Positions 27,550 to 37,151 of a DNA stretch of 64,000 bases are shown piece by piece. The DNA comes from Bifidobacterium sp. ESL0690. GTDB lineage: Bacteria; Actinomycetota; Actinomycetes; Actinomycetales; Bifidobacteriaceae. The number at the start of each line of letters is the position of its first letter. Position 1 is the first letter of the stretch. The stretch is taken from NCBI RefSeq assembly GCF_029392315.1, contig NZ_CP113939.1:496001-560000 (forward strand), written 5' to 3'. The translations under genes and the position numbers were made by a program. The notes under the pieces are model-generated. The model worked only from the letters and a program-made list of their open reading frames with translations. It made no database searches and was not told where the DNA came from.

Positions 27550-28623
27550 ATGCGTGGCGAATACAAGACCCCCGGCGGTAAGCTGGTCGGAGTCGAGGTC
27601 GTTGTTAACGGAGCCGGCAAGCCGGTAACTTGTACGATCGATGGTGATTTTTTTGTTCTGGGTGACGATGATGCTGCCAGAGCCATGCTTTCCGATCTTG
27701 CAGTAGCCCTCGTCGCCGGTACTCCGCTGGCAGACGTATTTCAACGTTATCCTTCGGTCAAGCTGGTGGGTGCCGACGATGTTGCGATATCAACCGCCTA
27801 CCAAAGAGCTTTGCGGACAGAAAAAAACGGTTCTTCAGGCGAAACGGGCCGTTCAATTCGTGCAAATGTTGGTGTTGGTGATGTTCCAGACAGATTGACG
27901 TCAAATAATGACGTTTTCCATCAACTCCATCAAAAGCGTTGGAAGTCGTTGCACCCTTTGGTGGTGCATGACATCCTTCGTAGCCCTGCCGAACAGATGG
28001 CGACGGACGAGGAATGGGCGCGGCAGGTAGCCGCCGGTCTTAGGCCTGCGACACTGCGCTTTTGGAGCTGGTCCAAACCGGCGGTTGTAGTCGGCAGGTT
28101 CCAATCGATCGAGCGCGAGGTGAACACGAAAGCGGCGGAACGCGAGGGTTTTGAGGTTGTTCGCCGCAGCACCGGTGGGGGTGCGATGTTCATCGAACCG
28201 GGCAAGGCCATTACCTACTCGCTCTACGCGCCCAAGGGCTTTACAGCCTCGCTTTCGCTCGAAACATCGTTCCGTCTGTGCGATCAATGGGTGATCGATG
28301 CGCTGCAAAACCTTGGTATTCCGGCGTTTTTCAGTGGTACCAACGATATCGCCTGCAAGCAGGGAAAGATAGGGGGAGCGGCGCAACGTTTCTTCTCGCC
28401 GAAAGACGGCGGGCCGGGGGCGTTGTTGCACCATGTCACCCTTGCCTATGATATCGACGCGGAAAAAATGGGAAGGCTACTCAACACCTCGCCCGAAAAA
28501 ATGAGTGACAAATCCGTCAAATCGGTCGTCAAACGTGTCGCGCCGATCAAACGGCAAACGGATATGAAGTTTGAAGCGCTTTCCTCTTACCTCGAAACAT
28601 ATGCCAAGCTGAGCTACAATTAA
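27550..28623 (+). CDS. lplA: lipoate-protein ligase family protein with N-terminal accessory domain
   Basis: This 357-residue protein attaches lipoate (or octanoate) to lipoyl-domain lysines. Residues 1-75 (MRGEYKTPGGKLVGVEVVVN, then IDGDFFVLGDDDAARAM) resemble the accessory domain that is C-terminal in E. coli LplA, here moved to the N-terminus. The catalytic domain has RRSTGGGAMFIEPGKAITYSL and the ligase lysine segment GTNDIACKQGKIGGAAQRFF. A Ser/Asn-rich insertion lies about residues 95-125. The ATG follows GGTGAGG. The likely client in this window is the GcvH-like protein at 20733. A biotin-ligase role is less likely given the lysine motif. Confidence 0.85.
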   Translation: MRGEYKTPGGKLVGVEVVVNGAGKPVTCTIDGDFFVLGDDDAARAMLSDLAVALVAGTPLADVFQRYPSVKLVGADDVAISTAYQRALRTEKNGSSGETGRSIRANVGVGDVPDRLTSNNDVFHQLHQKRWKSLHPLVVHDILRSPAEQMATDEEWARQVAAGLRPATLRFWSWSKPAVVVGRFQSIEREVNTKAAEREGFEVVRRSTGGGAMFIEPGKAITYSLYAPKGFTASLSLETSFRLCDQWVIDALQNLGIPAFFSGTNDIACKQGKIGGAAQRFFSPKDGGPGALLHHVTLAYDIDAEKMGRLLNTSPEKMSDKSVKSVVKRVAPIKRQTDMKFEALSSYLETYAKLSYN

Positions 28624-28704
28624 TGTAGATTTAAATTCGCCAAGGTTTTTAGGACAAAGAAATTTCTGATGGCGACGCAAGCGAATATTTGGAGGTGCGA
28701 TCTC

Positions 28705-29418
28705 GTGGCTAGTCCGAATGGGGCAAGTGAACCGGACAATGAACTTCTGCAGACGGCATTGTTCAAGCATGTCTCCCACGCCGACGCGGAGGAGCTCATG
28801 CCGTACATGAAGCGTGCGGAATTCGAAAAAGGTGATTACATCTTCCATGAAGGTTCCACCGATCAACGTATGTATCTGTTGGAAAGCGGCAAGGTGAAGC
28901 TCACCCGCGAGGCGAGCGATAACCGCGTGCAGCTTTTGAGCATCCACACCCGCGGTGATATTCTCGGCGAAATTCCCGTTTTCGATCCGGCAGGCGGGCC
29001 GCGTACGGCTTCCGCTATCGCCATGAACAACGGCACGCAGGTCGGCTGGCTCGAGCACGACACCCTTTTCACCTGGCTCAACAAGCATCCGCGCGTGGCC
29101 GTGGACATGCTGCAGGTGATGGCCAACCGTATGCGTGCCAACAACGAGCAGATTTCCGATCTGGTTTTCATGGACGTTCCGGCGCGCCTGGCCAAGACGT
29201 TGCTCGACTTGGCTTCCCGCTTTGGTGAACCGGTGGAATCCGGGGTGAAGGTGCCGCACGACCTGACGCAGGAGGAGATGGCCCAGCTCGTGGGTTCCTC
29301 GCGTGAGACGGTCAACAAGGCGCTGATGGACTTCGCCAACCGCGGCTGGATCGCACGCGAAGGCCGTTCCATTATCATCTACCAGCCGGGTGCGCTGATT
29401 CGTCGTTCCCGTCACTGA
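28705..29418 (+). CDS. Crp/Fnr family regulator, GlxR-like
   Basis: This is a 237-residue protein. The N-terminal cyclic-nucleotide-binding domain has GDYIFHEGSTDQRMYLLESGKVKL and the phosphate-binding cassette GDILGEIPVFDPAGGPRTASA, close to actinobacterial GlxR/CRP, so cAMP is the likely ligand. The C-terminal winged helix has LTQEEMAQLVGSSRETVNKALMDFANRGWI with the recognition helix SSRETVNKAL. Such proteins bind TGTGANNTANNTCACA; a perfect copy lies upstream of fucO at 44311. The start GTG 28705 is chosen for GGAGG at 28691-28695; the frame extends to 28669 without a better site. It stands alone between lplA and the penicillin-binding protein. Confidence 0.9.
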   Translation: MASPNGASEPDNELLQTALFKHVSHADAEELMPYMKRAEFEKGDYIFHEGSTDQRMYLLESGKVKLTREASDNRVQLLSIHTRGDILGEIPVFDPAGGPRTASAIAMNNGTQVGWLEHDTLFTWLNKHPRVAVDMLQVMANRMRANNEQISDLVFMDVPARLAKTLLDLASRFGEPVESGVKVPHDLTQEEMAQLVGSSRETVNKALMDFANRGWIAREGRSIIIYQPGALIRRSRH

Positions 29419-29604
29419 TTTGTTGTTTCATCCCGTTTTGTGATATTCGCGACCCGTTGCCTTGAGCTTCGGGCCGCGAATTTTTATCGGTCATTCCTAT
29501 GTTGCTTTCGGCTCGCTTTCCGCAACTTCTTGAGACTTTCCGAGACCGTGTACGCAATGGGCGATAAGGCCAGACAATCGGCCGTTTCGGTAGAGGCGAT
29601 ATCC

Positions 29605-29610
29605 TAGAAT
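29605..29610 (+). promoter_or_regulatory. -10 box placing the penicillin-binding protein gene as leaderless
   Basis: TAGAAT ends six nucleotides before the ATG at 29617, and no Shine-Dalgarno sequence is present. Confidence 0.45.
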
Positions 29611-29616
29611 GACACC

Positions 29617-31950
29617 ATGCCTCAAATGAAGAACAACCTCACCGCGCGGCGCGTGATTGCACTGCTTCTGACCTATGTCACCCTTTGTATCGCCGGTGGC
29701 GTGGTCGGCGGGATGTTCTTCGTACCCGGCGTGCTCGGCCTCAACGGCGTCGCCCGCACCATCGCACCGTCGCTGAAGACGGAAAACATCGATTTCGACG
29801 TCACCAGCCTGCCGCAGAAATCCACCATCTACGCTTCCGACGGCAAAACCGTCATCGCTTCCTTCTACGCGCAGAACCGCACCGTGGTGCCGCTGCGTCA
29901 GGTCTCGCAGCCCATGCAGCAGGCCGTGGTCGCCCGTGAGGACCGCCGTTTCTTCGAACATGCCGGCGTGGATATGCAAGGCGTGCTTCGTGCGTTCATT
30001 CAGACGTTCATCAAGCATGGCGATACCCAGGGTGGTTCCTCGCTGACACAGCAGTATGTCAAGAATGTGCTGCTTATCGAGGCGAAGGAAAAGAACGACC
30101 CGATCGCCGAATACCACGCTTCCGAAGACACCATCGCCCGCAAGATACGCGAGATGCTTATCGCGGTTCAGATGGAGAAGCAGTATAGCAAGCCCGAGAT
30201 TCTGCAGGGCTACCTCAACATCGCGCAGTTCGGACGCAACAACCTTTATGGCGTCGAGACCGCAGCGAAGCGTTACTTCAACGTTTCCGCGGCCGACCTC
30301 AACGTCGGGCAGGCCGCCACCATCGCGGCCATCACCAAGAACCCGGCCAAGTATGATCCCTCCGTTCCCGAAAATCAGCCCGAGGCCCAGAAACAGCGCA
30401 ACATCGTGCTCGACCTGATGCTGCAGCAGCATTTCATCTCGCAGGGCGACCACGACAAATACCGTGCCGAGCCGATCGCGAGCACGCTGAACCTGCAGGA
30501 TAATTCCACGCAGATCGGCTGCCAGGTCGCCGGTGACGCAGGATTCTTCTGCGATTACGCCACCAAGCAGATCCTCAATTCCAAGGAATTCGGCAAGACC
30601 GAGGCCGACCGCAACAAACTGCTCAACGAAGGCGGACTCAACATCTACACCACGATGGACGTGCACGCCAATGCCGACGCGATGCAGGCGGCGCGCGACA
30701 CCATTCCGGTCGACGATCCCAGCGGCTTCGAGGTCACCATCGCGGCCATCAAACCCGGCACCGGGGAAGTGCTCGGGTTCGGCATCAACCGCGTATACGA
30801 CCCGACGGATGCGGCCCGTTCCGACCCGACACATACCTCCGTCAACTACGCCGTGGATGAGAAGGACGGCGGTGGCGGCGGTTGGGGCGTCGGCTCCACT
30901 TGGAAGCCCATCAATCTGGTGGCGTGGATGCAGTCTGGCAAATCCATTACCCAGCCTTTGCGCCTGAGCAGCTACTATCCGGTCGGTTCGTTCCGCTGCA
31001 CCAACTACGGCGGGCAGCCTTACGGCTGGAGCGTGCACAACTCCGAAGGCGGCACGGCCAGCGTGGAGTCCCCGCTTCAGGGCCTCATCCGCTCGCACAA
31101 CACCACGCAGGCCGGCATGGCCCAGCAAATAGGATTGTGCCCCATTGGCGAGGCCGCGAAAGCAGTCGGCTACCACAACGCTTCGGGCGACCCGGACCCG
31201 TCCACGCGTAAATCGCTGGAACGTTTCAATGGTTCGATGACAATCGGTTCGGTGGCGGCCTCGCCGCTGACGATGGCCAACGTCTACGGCACCCTGGGTG
31301 CCAATGGCGTTCAATGCACTCCTATCGCATTGAAGAAGGTCGTCAACAAGGCCGGCAAGTCCATCAAGGTGCCTTCGGCCAACTGCCATCAGGCCATCGA
31401 GCCCGGCATTGCGCAGACCGTCGCCTACGCGATGAACCAAGGCGTGGTCCAGCCCGGAGGCGAGGCGGCCACCACCCAGCTTGACGGTGGGCGCAAGACC
31501 TTCGCCAAAACAGGCACCAACGAGGACACGTATATGACCACCGGTGGCTTCTCGCCCAACCAGGTCGCCTCGTTCGTTTCCGTGAACAACGCGGAGGTGC
31601 CGATTTCCTTCACCGGCAAGACCATCAATCACAAGTCCTACGGCCAGTGGTACGGCATGTATATCGCCACCCCGGCATGGAAGGACTTCATGAACAGGTA
31701 CCTTGCCGATATCCAGGCACCTGTCGACAACAGTTACGGCAACCCGGACCCGAAGTATACGGGCGGCGCGAGCATACCTGCCACCAACGGCCAGTCCGCC
31801 ACCCCCAATTTCTATAACAACGGGCAGGGGACCCAGCAGCAACAACCGCAGACCCAGACCCAGCAGCCTCAGGTCCAGCAGCAACAGCTACCACAAGGCA
31901 ATGTCACCACGCAGCCGCAGCGGTGGGCTCAGACGAATGGCGGGCAGTGA
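29617..31950 (+). CDS. class A penicillin-binding protein (bifunctional glycosyltransferase/transpeptidase)
   Basis: This 777-residue protein has a short cytoplasmic tail, a membrane helix (about residues 14-36), and a GT51 glycosyltransferase domain with EDRRFFEHAGVD (Glu108) and GGSSLTQQYVKN. A transpeptidase domain with nucleophile Ser427 in STWK, SHN and KTGT (Lys631) follows. The C-terminus (about 725-777) is Gln/Pro-rich and likely disordered in the wall. It polymerises and cross-links peptidoglycan at the outer face of the membrane. The gene appears leaderless. All catalytic motifs are intact, so it is a beta-lactam target in principle. Confidence 0.95.
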   Translation: MPQMKNNLTARRVIALLLTYVTLCIAGGVVGGMFFVPGVLGLNGVARTIAPSLKTENIDFDVTSLPQKSTIYASDGKTVIASFYAQNRTVVPLRQVSQPMQQAVVAREDRRFFEHAGVDMQGVLRAFIQTFIKHGDTQGGSSLTQQYVKNVLLIEAKEKNDPIAEYHASEDTIARKIREMLIAVQMEKQYSKPEILQGYLNIAQFGRNNLYGVETAAKRYFNVSAADLNVGQAATIAAITKNPAKYDPSVPENQPEAQKQRNIVLDLMLQQHFISQGDHDKYRAEPIASTLNLQDNSTQIGCQVAGDAGFFCDYATKQILNSKEFGKTEADRNKLLNEGGLNIYTTMDVHANADAMQAARDTIPVDDPSGFEVTIAAIKPGTGEVLGFGINRVYDPTDAARSDPTHTSVNYAVDEKDGGGGGWGVGSTWKPINLVAWMQSGKSITQPLRLSSYYPVGSFRCTNYGGQPYGWSVHNSEGGTASVESPLQGLIRSHNTTQAGMAQQIGLCPIGEAAKAVGYHNASGDPDPSTRKSLERFNGSMTIGSVAASPLTMANVYGTLGANGVQCTPIALKKVVNKAGKSIKVPSANCHQAIEPGIAQTVAYAMNQGVVQPGGEAATTQLDGGRKTFAKTGTNEDTYMTTGGFSPNQVASFVSVNNAEVPISFTGKTINHKSYGQWYGMYIATPAWKDFMNRYLADIQAPVDNSYGNPDPKYTGGASIPATNGQSATPNFYNNGQGTQQQQPQTQTQQPQVQQQQLPQGNVTTQPQRWAQTNGGQ

Positions 31951-32182
31951 GCCTGAACGTTTGTGGCATGCGAGCTTGACCGGATATTTTGGGATATCTG
32001 CCGGATATGCGTTGATATTGCCGCTGGCTTTGGAATTGGCAATTGCAATTCGTAATCTTTGAGGCCGTTCGTAATATATCGCTCTGTGGTGGATTTTATT
32101 CAAAAATACTGAAATGTTGAGATTTTGCGATGTCAAAATGTTCGGTTTTGGTATACCTACCAAGTGAAACGCTCAAGTGGGT

Positions 32183-32211
32183 TTGTTTGATGCGCATATT
32201 TGTGCGATAAT
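32183..32211 (+). promoter_or_regulatory. promoter of the gal operon regulator, leaderless start
   Basis: TTGTTT (32183-32188) and GATAAT (32206-32211) are 17 bp apart. The -10 box ends six nucleotides before the ATG at 32218, so transcription would begin at the start codon. The upstream frame start at 32200 would then be untranscribed. Confidence 0.55.
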
Positions 32212-32217
32212 GTTCAT

Positions 32218-33015
32218 ATGATTTCGTCACAGCGTCAGCATTTGATTTTAAGCAGGCTCCGTACCCGAGGTGCAGTGCGCATCACCGCGCTTTCCAAGGA
32301 GCTCGGTGTCTCGGCCATGACGGTGCGTCGCGATATCGCCGACTTGGCCGACAAAGGCCTGTTGAAGCGGGTCCACGGCGGGGCGGTGACCACGAGCACG
32401 CTTTTGAGCGAGCCGTTGTTCTCGGTGAAATCCCAAATGGACATCGGGCTCAAGGACTCGATCGCTCAGGAAGCCGTCAAGTACGTTTCGCCAGGTGATG
32501 TGATTGCCATCGGCGGCGGCACAACGTCATATATCTTTGCGCAACATCTGCTGGAAAGCCAGCGTGCGAGCAATATCACCATCCTCACCAACTCCATACC
32601 CGTGGCGGAACTGGTGCAGGCCCTGGAATCAAAAGACGTCGAGGTCATCGTCACCGGCGGCGTGATCACCCGTTCGAACTCCTTGGTCGGCCCGATTTCC
32701 GACAAGGTCATCGAATCGCTGCGCGTCAATACCGTATTCCTCGGAACCCATTCTGTCTCGATACCGCGCGGGTTCCTCATGCCCAACTCGCTCGAGGCCG
32801 CAACTGACATGGCCATGATGGACATCGCCGACAGGACCATCATCCTGACCGACCATACCAAGTGGAGCTGCACCTCGCTTTCCCTGTTCGCCCGCTTCGA
32901 CCAGGTTGACACCCTCATCACCGATGATGGGCTCGACCCGACGTCGGCCGAGGAAACGCGCAAGCTGGTCAACCATCTGGTCTTGACCAAGGGGCCGGGG
33001 CAGGTCGAGGACTGA
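32218..33015 (+). CDS. DeoR/GlpR family transcriptional regulator
   Basis: This is a 265-residue protein. The N-terminal helix-turn-helix (RQHLILSRLRTRGAVRITALSKELGVSAMTVRRDIADL) is typical of the DeoR family. The C-terminal sensor domain has DVIAIGGGTTSYIFAQHL, ITILTNSIPVAELVQ and VTGGVITRSNSLVGP, which bind a sugar phosphate. It lies 36 bp upstream of galT and 1.4 kb upstream of galK, all on one strand, so it probably represses galTK and responds to a galactose-pathway phosphate. The start is set by the promoter geometry (see 32183-32211). The effector is inferred. Confidence 0.88.
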   Translation: MISSQRQHLILSRLRTRGAVRITALSKELGVSAMTVRRDIADLADKGLLKRVHGGAVTTSTLLSEPLFSVKSQMDIGLKDSIAQEAVKYVSPGDVIAIGGGTTSYIFAQHLLESQRASNITILTNSIPVAELVQALESKDVEVIVTGGVITRSNSLVGPISDKVIESLRVNTVFLGTHSVSIPRGFLMPNSLEAATDMAMMDIADRTIILTDHTKWSCTSLSLFARFDQVDTLITDDGLDPTSAEETRKLVNHLVLTKGPGQVED

Positions 33016-33051
33016 ACGTCGAAAATCAAAAACCTACGCAAAGGAACAGCA

Positions 33052-34305
33052 ATGAAGCAGCAGGAATTCAAGTATTATCGCCCCGGAAAATATGCGTCTG
33101 AGCATATCCGCATCACGCCGACGAAGCTGGCGGACGGACGTGATTTCTTCTATCTTGACGACGATCCCGAATACGTTTCCGGCGCCAAAACCCGCGAGTT
33201 GACCGACCCGCGCCCACTGGTCGATCGCTTTGCCCCGCATCGCGATGCTGACGGCAATGAGGTGCCGTACGCCGAGCCGATTATGCGCCGCGATCCGCTG
33301 ACAGGTGACTGGATTCCGATGGCGGCGGCCCGCATGAACCGGCCGATCACCGCCGGACCGGGGGCCACGGCCAAGGGCAATCCGCTTGCCGCCCGCAAGC
33401 CCGGCGACCCGTATCAGGACGGGGAAGTGCCCGACACCGATTACGACGTGGTCATTTTCGAAAACCGTTTCCCCTCGATGGTGCAGGTGCCCGGCGTGCC
33501 GAACGTGGTCACCGACGTCGACGGCAACCCGTTGTGGGAGCAAAGGCCAGCGGCAGGACGTTGCGAGGTCATCTGCTTCGACCCGAACGAAAACGGTCTG
33601 CCTGCGGACTTGCCGGTTTCGCGCTTGCGTACCGTTGTGGAGGCGTGGGCCTTCCGCACCGCCGAAATCTCGCATATCGACGGCATCGAACAGATCTTCC
33701 CCTTCGAAAATCACGGTGCGGAAATCGGCGTTTCGCTGGCGCACCCGCATGGTCAGGTCTATTGCTATCCGTTCATTCCCCCGAAGATGGAAACCGAACT
33801 CAAGCACACGCAGGCCTACCACGAGAAGACTGGCGGCAACCTGCTGCGCGACATCATGAATGACGAGCTTGAAGCCGGAACGCGCGTGGTGATGCGTAAT
33901 TCCAGCTGGGTCGCCTATGTTCCGGCCGCCGCCCGCTGGCCTTTGGAGGTCCAGGTGGCTCCGGTGCGTGACGTGCTGACCATCGACGAGCTCAACGATC
34001 AGGAACGCTGGGACCTGGCTTCGATGTATTCGCATCTGCTGCGTCGTGGCAATGCCTTCTTCGATAAGGGCGACGGCAAGGGTATGGATCTGCCGTATAT
34101 TTCGGCTTGGCATCAGGCGCCGATTCACGACAAGCGCCGTGAGAGCTACCGCCTCAACCTGCAGTTCTTCTCGTTCCGTCGCGCCGTCAACAAGATCAAG
34201 TATCTGGCCGGTTCCGAATCGGGCATGGCCGCATGGGTTTCCGACACTACGCCGGAACGCATCGCCGCTCGCTTCCACGAGCTCGGACCGATCGACATCG
34301 ACTGA
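33052..34305 (+). CDS. galT: galactose-1-phosphate uridylyltransferase
   Basis: This 417-residue enzyme exchanges UMP between UDP-glucose and galactose-1-phosphate in the Leloir pathway. The catalytic HPHGQ motif is at residues 231-235, with His233 as the nucleotidylated residue, and PIMRRDPLTGDWIPMAAARMNRP and VIFENRFPSM are class I GalT landmarks. The C-terminus holds the conserved histidine-rich SAWHQAPIH. AAAGGAAC precedes the ATG. It is probably cotranscribed with the DeoR regulator upstream and galK downstream. Confidence 0.95.
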   Translation: MKQQEFKYYRPGKYASEHIRITPTKLADGRDFFYLDDDPEYVSGAKTRELTDPRPLVDRFAPHRDADGNEVPYAEPIMRRDPLTGDWIPMAAARMNRPITAGPGATAKGNPLAARKPGDPYQDGEVPDTDYDVVIFENRFPSMVQVPGVPNVVTDVDGNPLWEQRPAAGRCEVICFDPNENGLPADLPVSRLRTVVEAWAFRTAEISHIDGIEQIFPFENHGAEIGVSLAHPHGQVYCYPFIPPKMETELKHTQAYHEKTGGNLLRDIMNDELEAGTRVVMRNSSWVAYVPAAARWPLEVQVAPVRDVLTIDELNDQERWDLASMYSHLLRRGNAFFDKGDGKGMDLPYISAWHQAPIHDKRRESYRLNLQFFSFRRAVNKIKYLAGSESGMAAWVSDTTPERIAARFHELGPIDID

Positions 34306-34427
34306 TTGTGTTGCTGCGTTATATCGTTAGCGCCGTTATCTTTCGTTGGTATTGTTGGCGCCGTTAACGTTATTGCCCGCGTTACCCACTGTTATCGTCA
34401 GCAAATTCATTTCATGGAGGAAATCAG

Positions 34428-35702
34428 ATGACCAGTATCAGAGACGTCCAATACCTGGAGCCGCTTGGCACCAAGGACGCGGTCGGCGAAGTCGCCGAAC
34501 TTTTCGTCGACACGTTCGGCGAGGCCCCGGCCGGCGTGTGGTCGGCGCCCGGACGCGTGAACCTCATCGGCGAACATACCGATTACAACGCCGGACTTTG
34601 CCTGCCCATTGCCTTGCCGCACCGCACGTTCATCGCCGTCGCGCCGAAAGAAAGCGGCGTAGTGCGTGTCGTTTCCAGTTTCGGCGACCGCAAGCCGATA
34701 ACCGCTGACCTCGATGGGCTCAAAGCCCGTGACGTGGACGGCTGGGCCGCCTACCCGATCGGGGTGGCTTGGGCGTTGCGCGAGGCCGGATTTGATGCGG
34801 TCAAAGGCTTCGATGCCGCGTTCGTCTCCTGCGTGCCGGTCGGCGGTGGGCTGAGCTCGTCGGCCGCGATGACCTGCTCCACGGCGCTCGCACTCGACGA
34901 TATTTACGGGCTTGGTTTCGGCGGTAGCGACGAAGGCCGCGTCACGCTGATTCAAGCCGCGATGAAGGCCGAAAACGACATGGCTGGAGCCTCCACCGGC
35001 GGTCTTGACCAGAACGCTTCCATGCGTTGCACCCCCAACCATGCGCTGCTGCTGGATTGTCGGCCTGAACTCGACGCGCTGCACAGCGTCTCGCAGCAGC
35101 CGTTCGATTTGGATTCGCTGGGTCTTGAGCTGCTTGTGGTCGATACGCAGGCCAATCACCAACTCAACGACGGTCAGTACGAGGCGCGACGCAGCATGTG
35201 CGAGGACGCCGCGAAGATGCTCGGTGTTGAAAATCTGCGTGTTGTCGCCGATCGGATTTCGCAAAGCGCCGGGGATGATACCGATGCCGCACAAGCCGCG
35301 CTGCAGGATGTGCTCGATAAGCTACCGGACGAGACGATGAAAAAGCGCGTACATCACGTCGTCACCGAAATCTGGCGTGTGCCGGAGTTTGTGAAGGCGT
35401 TCGCGGCCGGAGATGTCAAAGAGGCCGGGCGTCTGTTCAACGCCTCCCATGACTCGCTTGCCAAGGACTATGAGGTCACCGTTCCCGAGCTGGACGTGGC
35501 GGTTGACGTTGCGCGTAAGCACGGTGCGTACGGCGCTCGCATGACCGGCGGCGGATTTGGTGGCTCCATCATCGCGCTGGTCGACAAGGGTCAGGGGCGC
35601 TCGGTGGCGCAGGCCATCGCCGACGAATTCGCTCATCAGGGCTTCTGTGCCCCGCGCGCTTTGGCGGCCGTTGCTTCCGATTCCGCACATAAAGAGGCGT
35701 AA
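34428..35702 (+). CDS. galK: galactokinase
   Basis: This 424-residue GHMP kinase phosphorylates galactose to galactose-1-phosphate. The galactokinase signature GRVNLIGEHTDYNAGLCLPIAL, the phosphate-binding PVGGGLSSSAAM and the C-terminal GGGFGGSIIALV are complete. TGGAGGAAA precedes ATG 34428. The 122-bp gap after galT contains direct copies of GCGCCGTTA-type sequence but no clear terminator. A hairpin terminator follows galK at 35810, closing the gal unit. Confidence 0.95.
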   Translation: MTSIRDVQYLEPLGTKDAVGEVAELFVDTFGEAPAGVWSAPGRVNLIGEHTDYNAGLCLPIALPHRTFIAVAPKESGVVRVVSSFGDRKPITADLDGLKARDVDGWAAYPIGVAWALREAGFDAVKGFDAAFVSCVPVGGGLSSSAAMTCSTALALDDIYGLGFGGSDEGRVTLIQAAMKAENDMAGASTGGLDQNASMRCTPNHALLLDCRPELDALHSVSQQPFDLDSLGLELLVVDTQANHQLNDGQYEARRSMCEDAAKMLGVENLRVVADRISQSAGDDTDAAQAALQDVLDKLPDETMKKRVHHVVTEIWRVPEFVKAFAAGDVKEAGRLFNASHDSLAKDYEVTVPELDVAVDVARKHGAYGARMTGGGFGGSIIALVDKGQGRSVAQAIADEFAHQGFCAPRALAAVASDSAHKEA

Positions 35703-35809
35703 ATACGATAATAAAAATGAAATTGTAATGATATTGCAAGTTCAGGGCGCCAATCATCTAACAATATGATGAAATCGCGTCGAAGTTGTGATGAACTTGC
35801 GATATCGGT

Positions 35810-35854
35810 AAAGGGGCTGTGAACGCTGGTGGAGATAGCGTCACAGCCCTTTTG
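35810..35854 (+). terminator. intrinsic terminator of the gal operon
   Basis: A GC-rich stem of about 17 bp with two single-base irregularities (35810-35827 with 35838-35854), ending in TTTTG, 108 bp after the galK stop. Confidence 0.8.
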
Positions 35855-35975
35855 TGTCCTTGCGATTCTCGCTTAATCTGGCAAGCGCTAGGAGGATTGT
35901 GCTTATGCGCATGTTGGATTTTGGCTGTGGTCGGTTTGACGGTTCGGTGAACTTTGAATGTATTGGAACCGCGCG

Positions 35976-37151
35976 ATGAGCGGGGCGCAGGTTCGTGACG
36001 ACGATGTGGTCATCGCCGCTTCGTGGCGTACCGGAACCGGGAAGTTCCGTGGTGCGTTGAGCGGCATGAGCGCTGTGGATATGGCGACCGACTTGGCCAA
36101 ACGGGGATTGCAGCGTTCCGGCTTGTCTGCCGAAATCTTCGACCAGGTGATTCTGGGCAATGTGCTCACTACTGGCTCCAAACAGAACGTTGCGCGGCAG
36201 GTTCAGCTTGGCGCGGGCATGCCGATTACCGGCACGGCCATGACGATCAACCAGGTTTGCGGCTCCGGGCTCAAGGCCATTCGCTTGGCCCAAAGTGCCA
36301 TTGCGATGGGCGACGCGAACGTGGTCTTGGCCGGAGGTACCGAAAGCATGTCGAATGCGACAGCCTTCGCGCGACGTACCGGAAAAAACGAGTTCGATTT
36401 TGATCATTGGCGCGACACCTTGCATCACGACGCGCTCAACGATGCATTCGGTGATTACGCCATGGGGGTTACCGCCGAAAACCTTGCCAAGCGTTTCGGT
36501 GTGAGGCGTGAGGCTTTGGACCGGTATGCGGTCGATTCGCAACGCAAGGCCGATGCGGCTTGGAATGCGGGCTATTTCGATGACGAAGTGCTGCCGGTCG
36601 GCGGGCTCGAGCGCGACGAGACGATGCGGCCGGGAACGAGCATGGAAGGACTTTCCAAACTCAAGCCCGTCTACGAATCCGAAGGTATAGTCACCGCAGG
36701 TAATACATCTCCGTTGAGTGACGGAGCCGCCCTGATAGTGGTCACCACGGCTGGAAAAGCGCGCGAACTTGGCCTTAAGGCGCAGGCGGTGATTCGCGGG
36801 TACGCCGAGGTTGGATATCGGCCCGACCAGATGGGTTACGCCACGATTCCTGCCATCAGGAAAGTTCTGGAACGCTGCCGGCAGAAGGTCGCCGACATTG
36901 ATCTGTACGAAGTCAACGAGGCGTTTGCCACCCAGGCGTGGCTGACCCGCGAGCAGCTGGGCATCGACCCGGCCCGATACAACATTTCCGGCGGGGCGCT
37001 CGCGCTCGGGCACGCGCTGGGGGCGTCAGGCGCGAGAATATTGACTACGCTCGTTCATAACCTGCGCCGAACGGGCAAGGCGCTCGGCGTCGCGGCACTG
37101 TGCGTCGGCGGCGGGCAGGGTGTGGCCATGGAAGTGGAGAGCATACGATGA
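35976..37151 (+). CDS. acetyl-CoA C-acetyltransferase (thiolase)
   Basis: This 391-residue thiolase condenses two acetyl-CoA to acetoacetyl-CoA. The nucleophile Cys95 lies in NQVCGSGLKA, the His in NISGGALALGHALGASG and the second Cys in AALCVGGGQG. The next genes are HMG-CoA reductase and HMG-CoA synthase, so this is the first step of the mevalonate route. The ATG at 35976 is chosen over the in-frame start at 35958 because the conserved DDVVIAASWRTGTGKF begins shortly after; the ribosome-binding site is weak. Its TGA overlaps an ATG at 37148 that opens a 28-codon ORF. Confidence 0.93.
   Translation: MSGAQVRDDDVVIAASWRTGTGKFRGALSGMSAVDMATDLAKRGLQRSGLSAEIFDQVILGNVLTTGSKQNVARQVQLGAGMPITGTAMTINQVCGSGLKAIRLAQSAIAMGDANVVLAGGTESMSNATAFARRTGKNEFDFDHWRDTLHHDALNDAFGDYAMGVTAENLAKRFGVRREALDRYAVDSQRKADAAWNAGYFDDEVLPVGGLERDETMRPGTSMEGLSKLKPVYESEGIVTAGNTSPLSDGAALIVVTTAGKARELGLKAQAVIRGYAEVGYRPDQMGYATIPAIRKVLERCRQKVADIDLYEVNEAFATQAWLTREQLGIDPARYNISGGALALGHALGASGARILTTLVHNLRRTGKALGVAALCVGGGQGVAMEVESIR

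Noticed and set aside
29497..31884. An open frame of 795 codons antisense to the penicillin-binding protein
   Set aside because: Composition follows the sense codons and no start signal is present.
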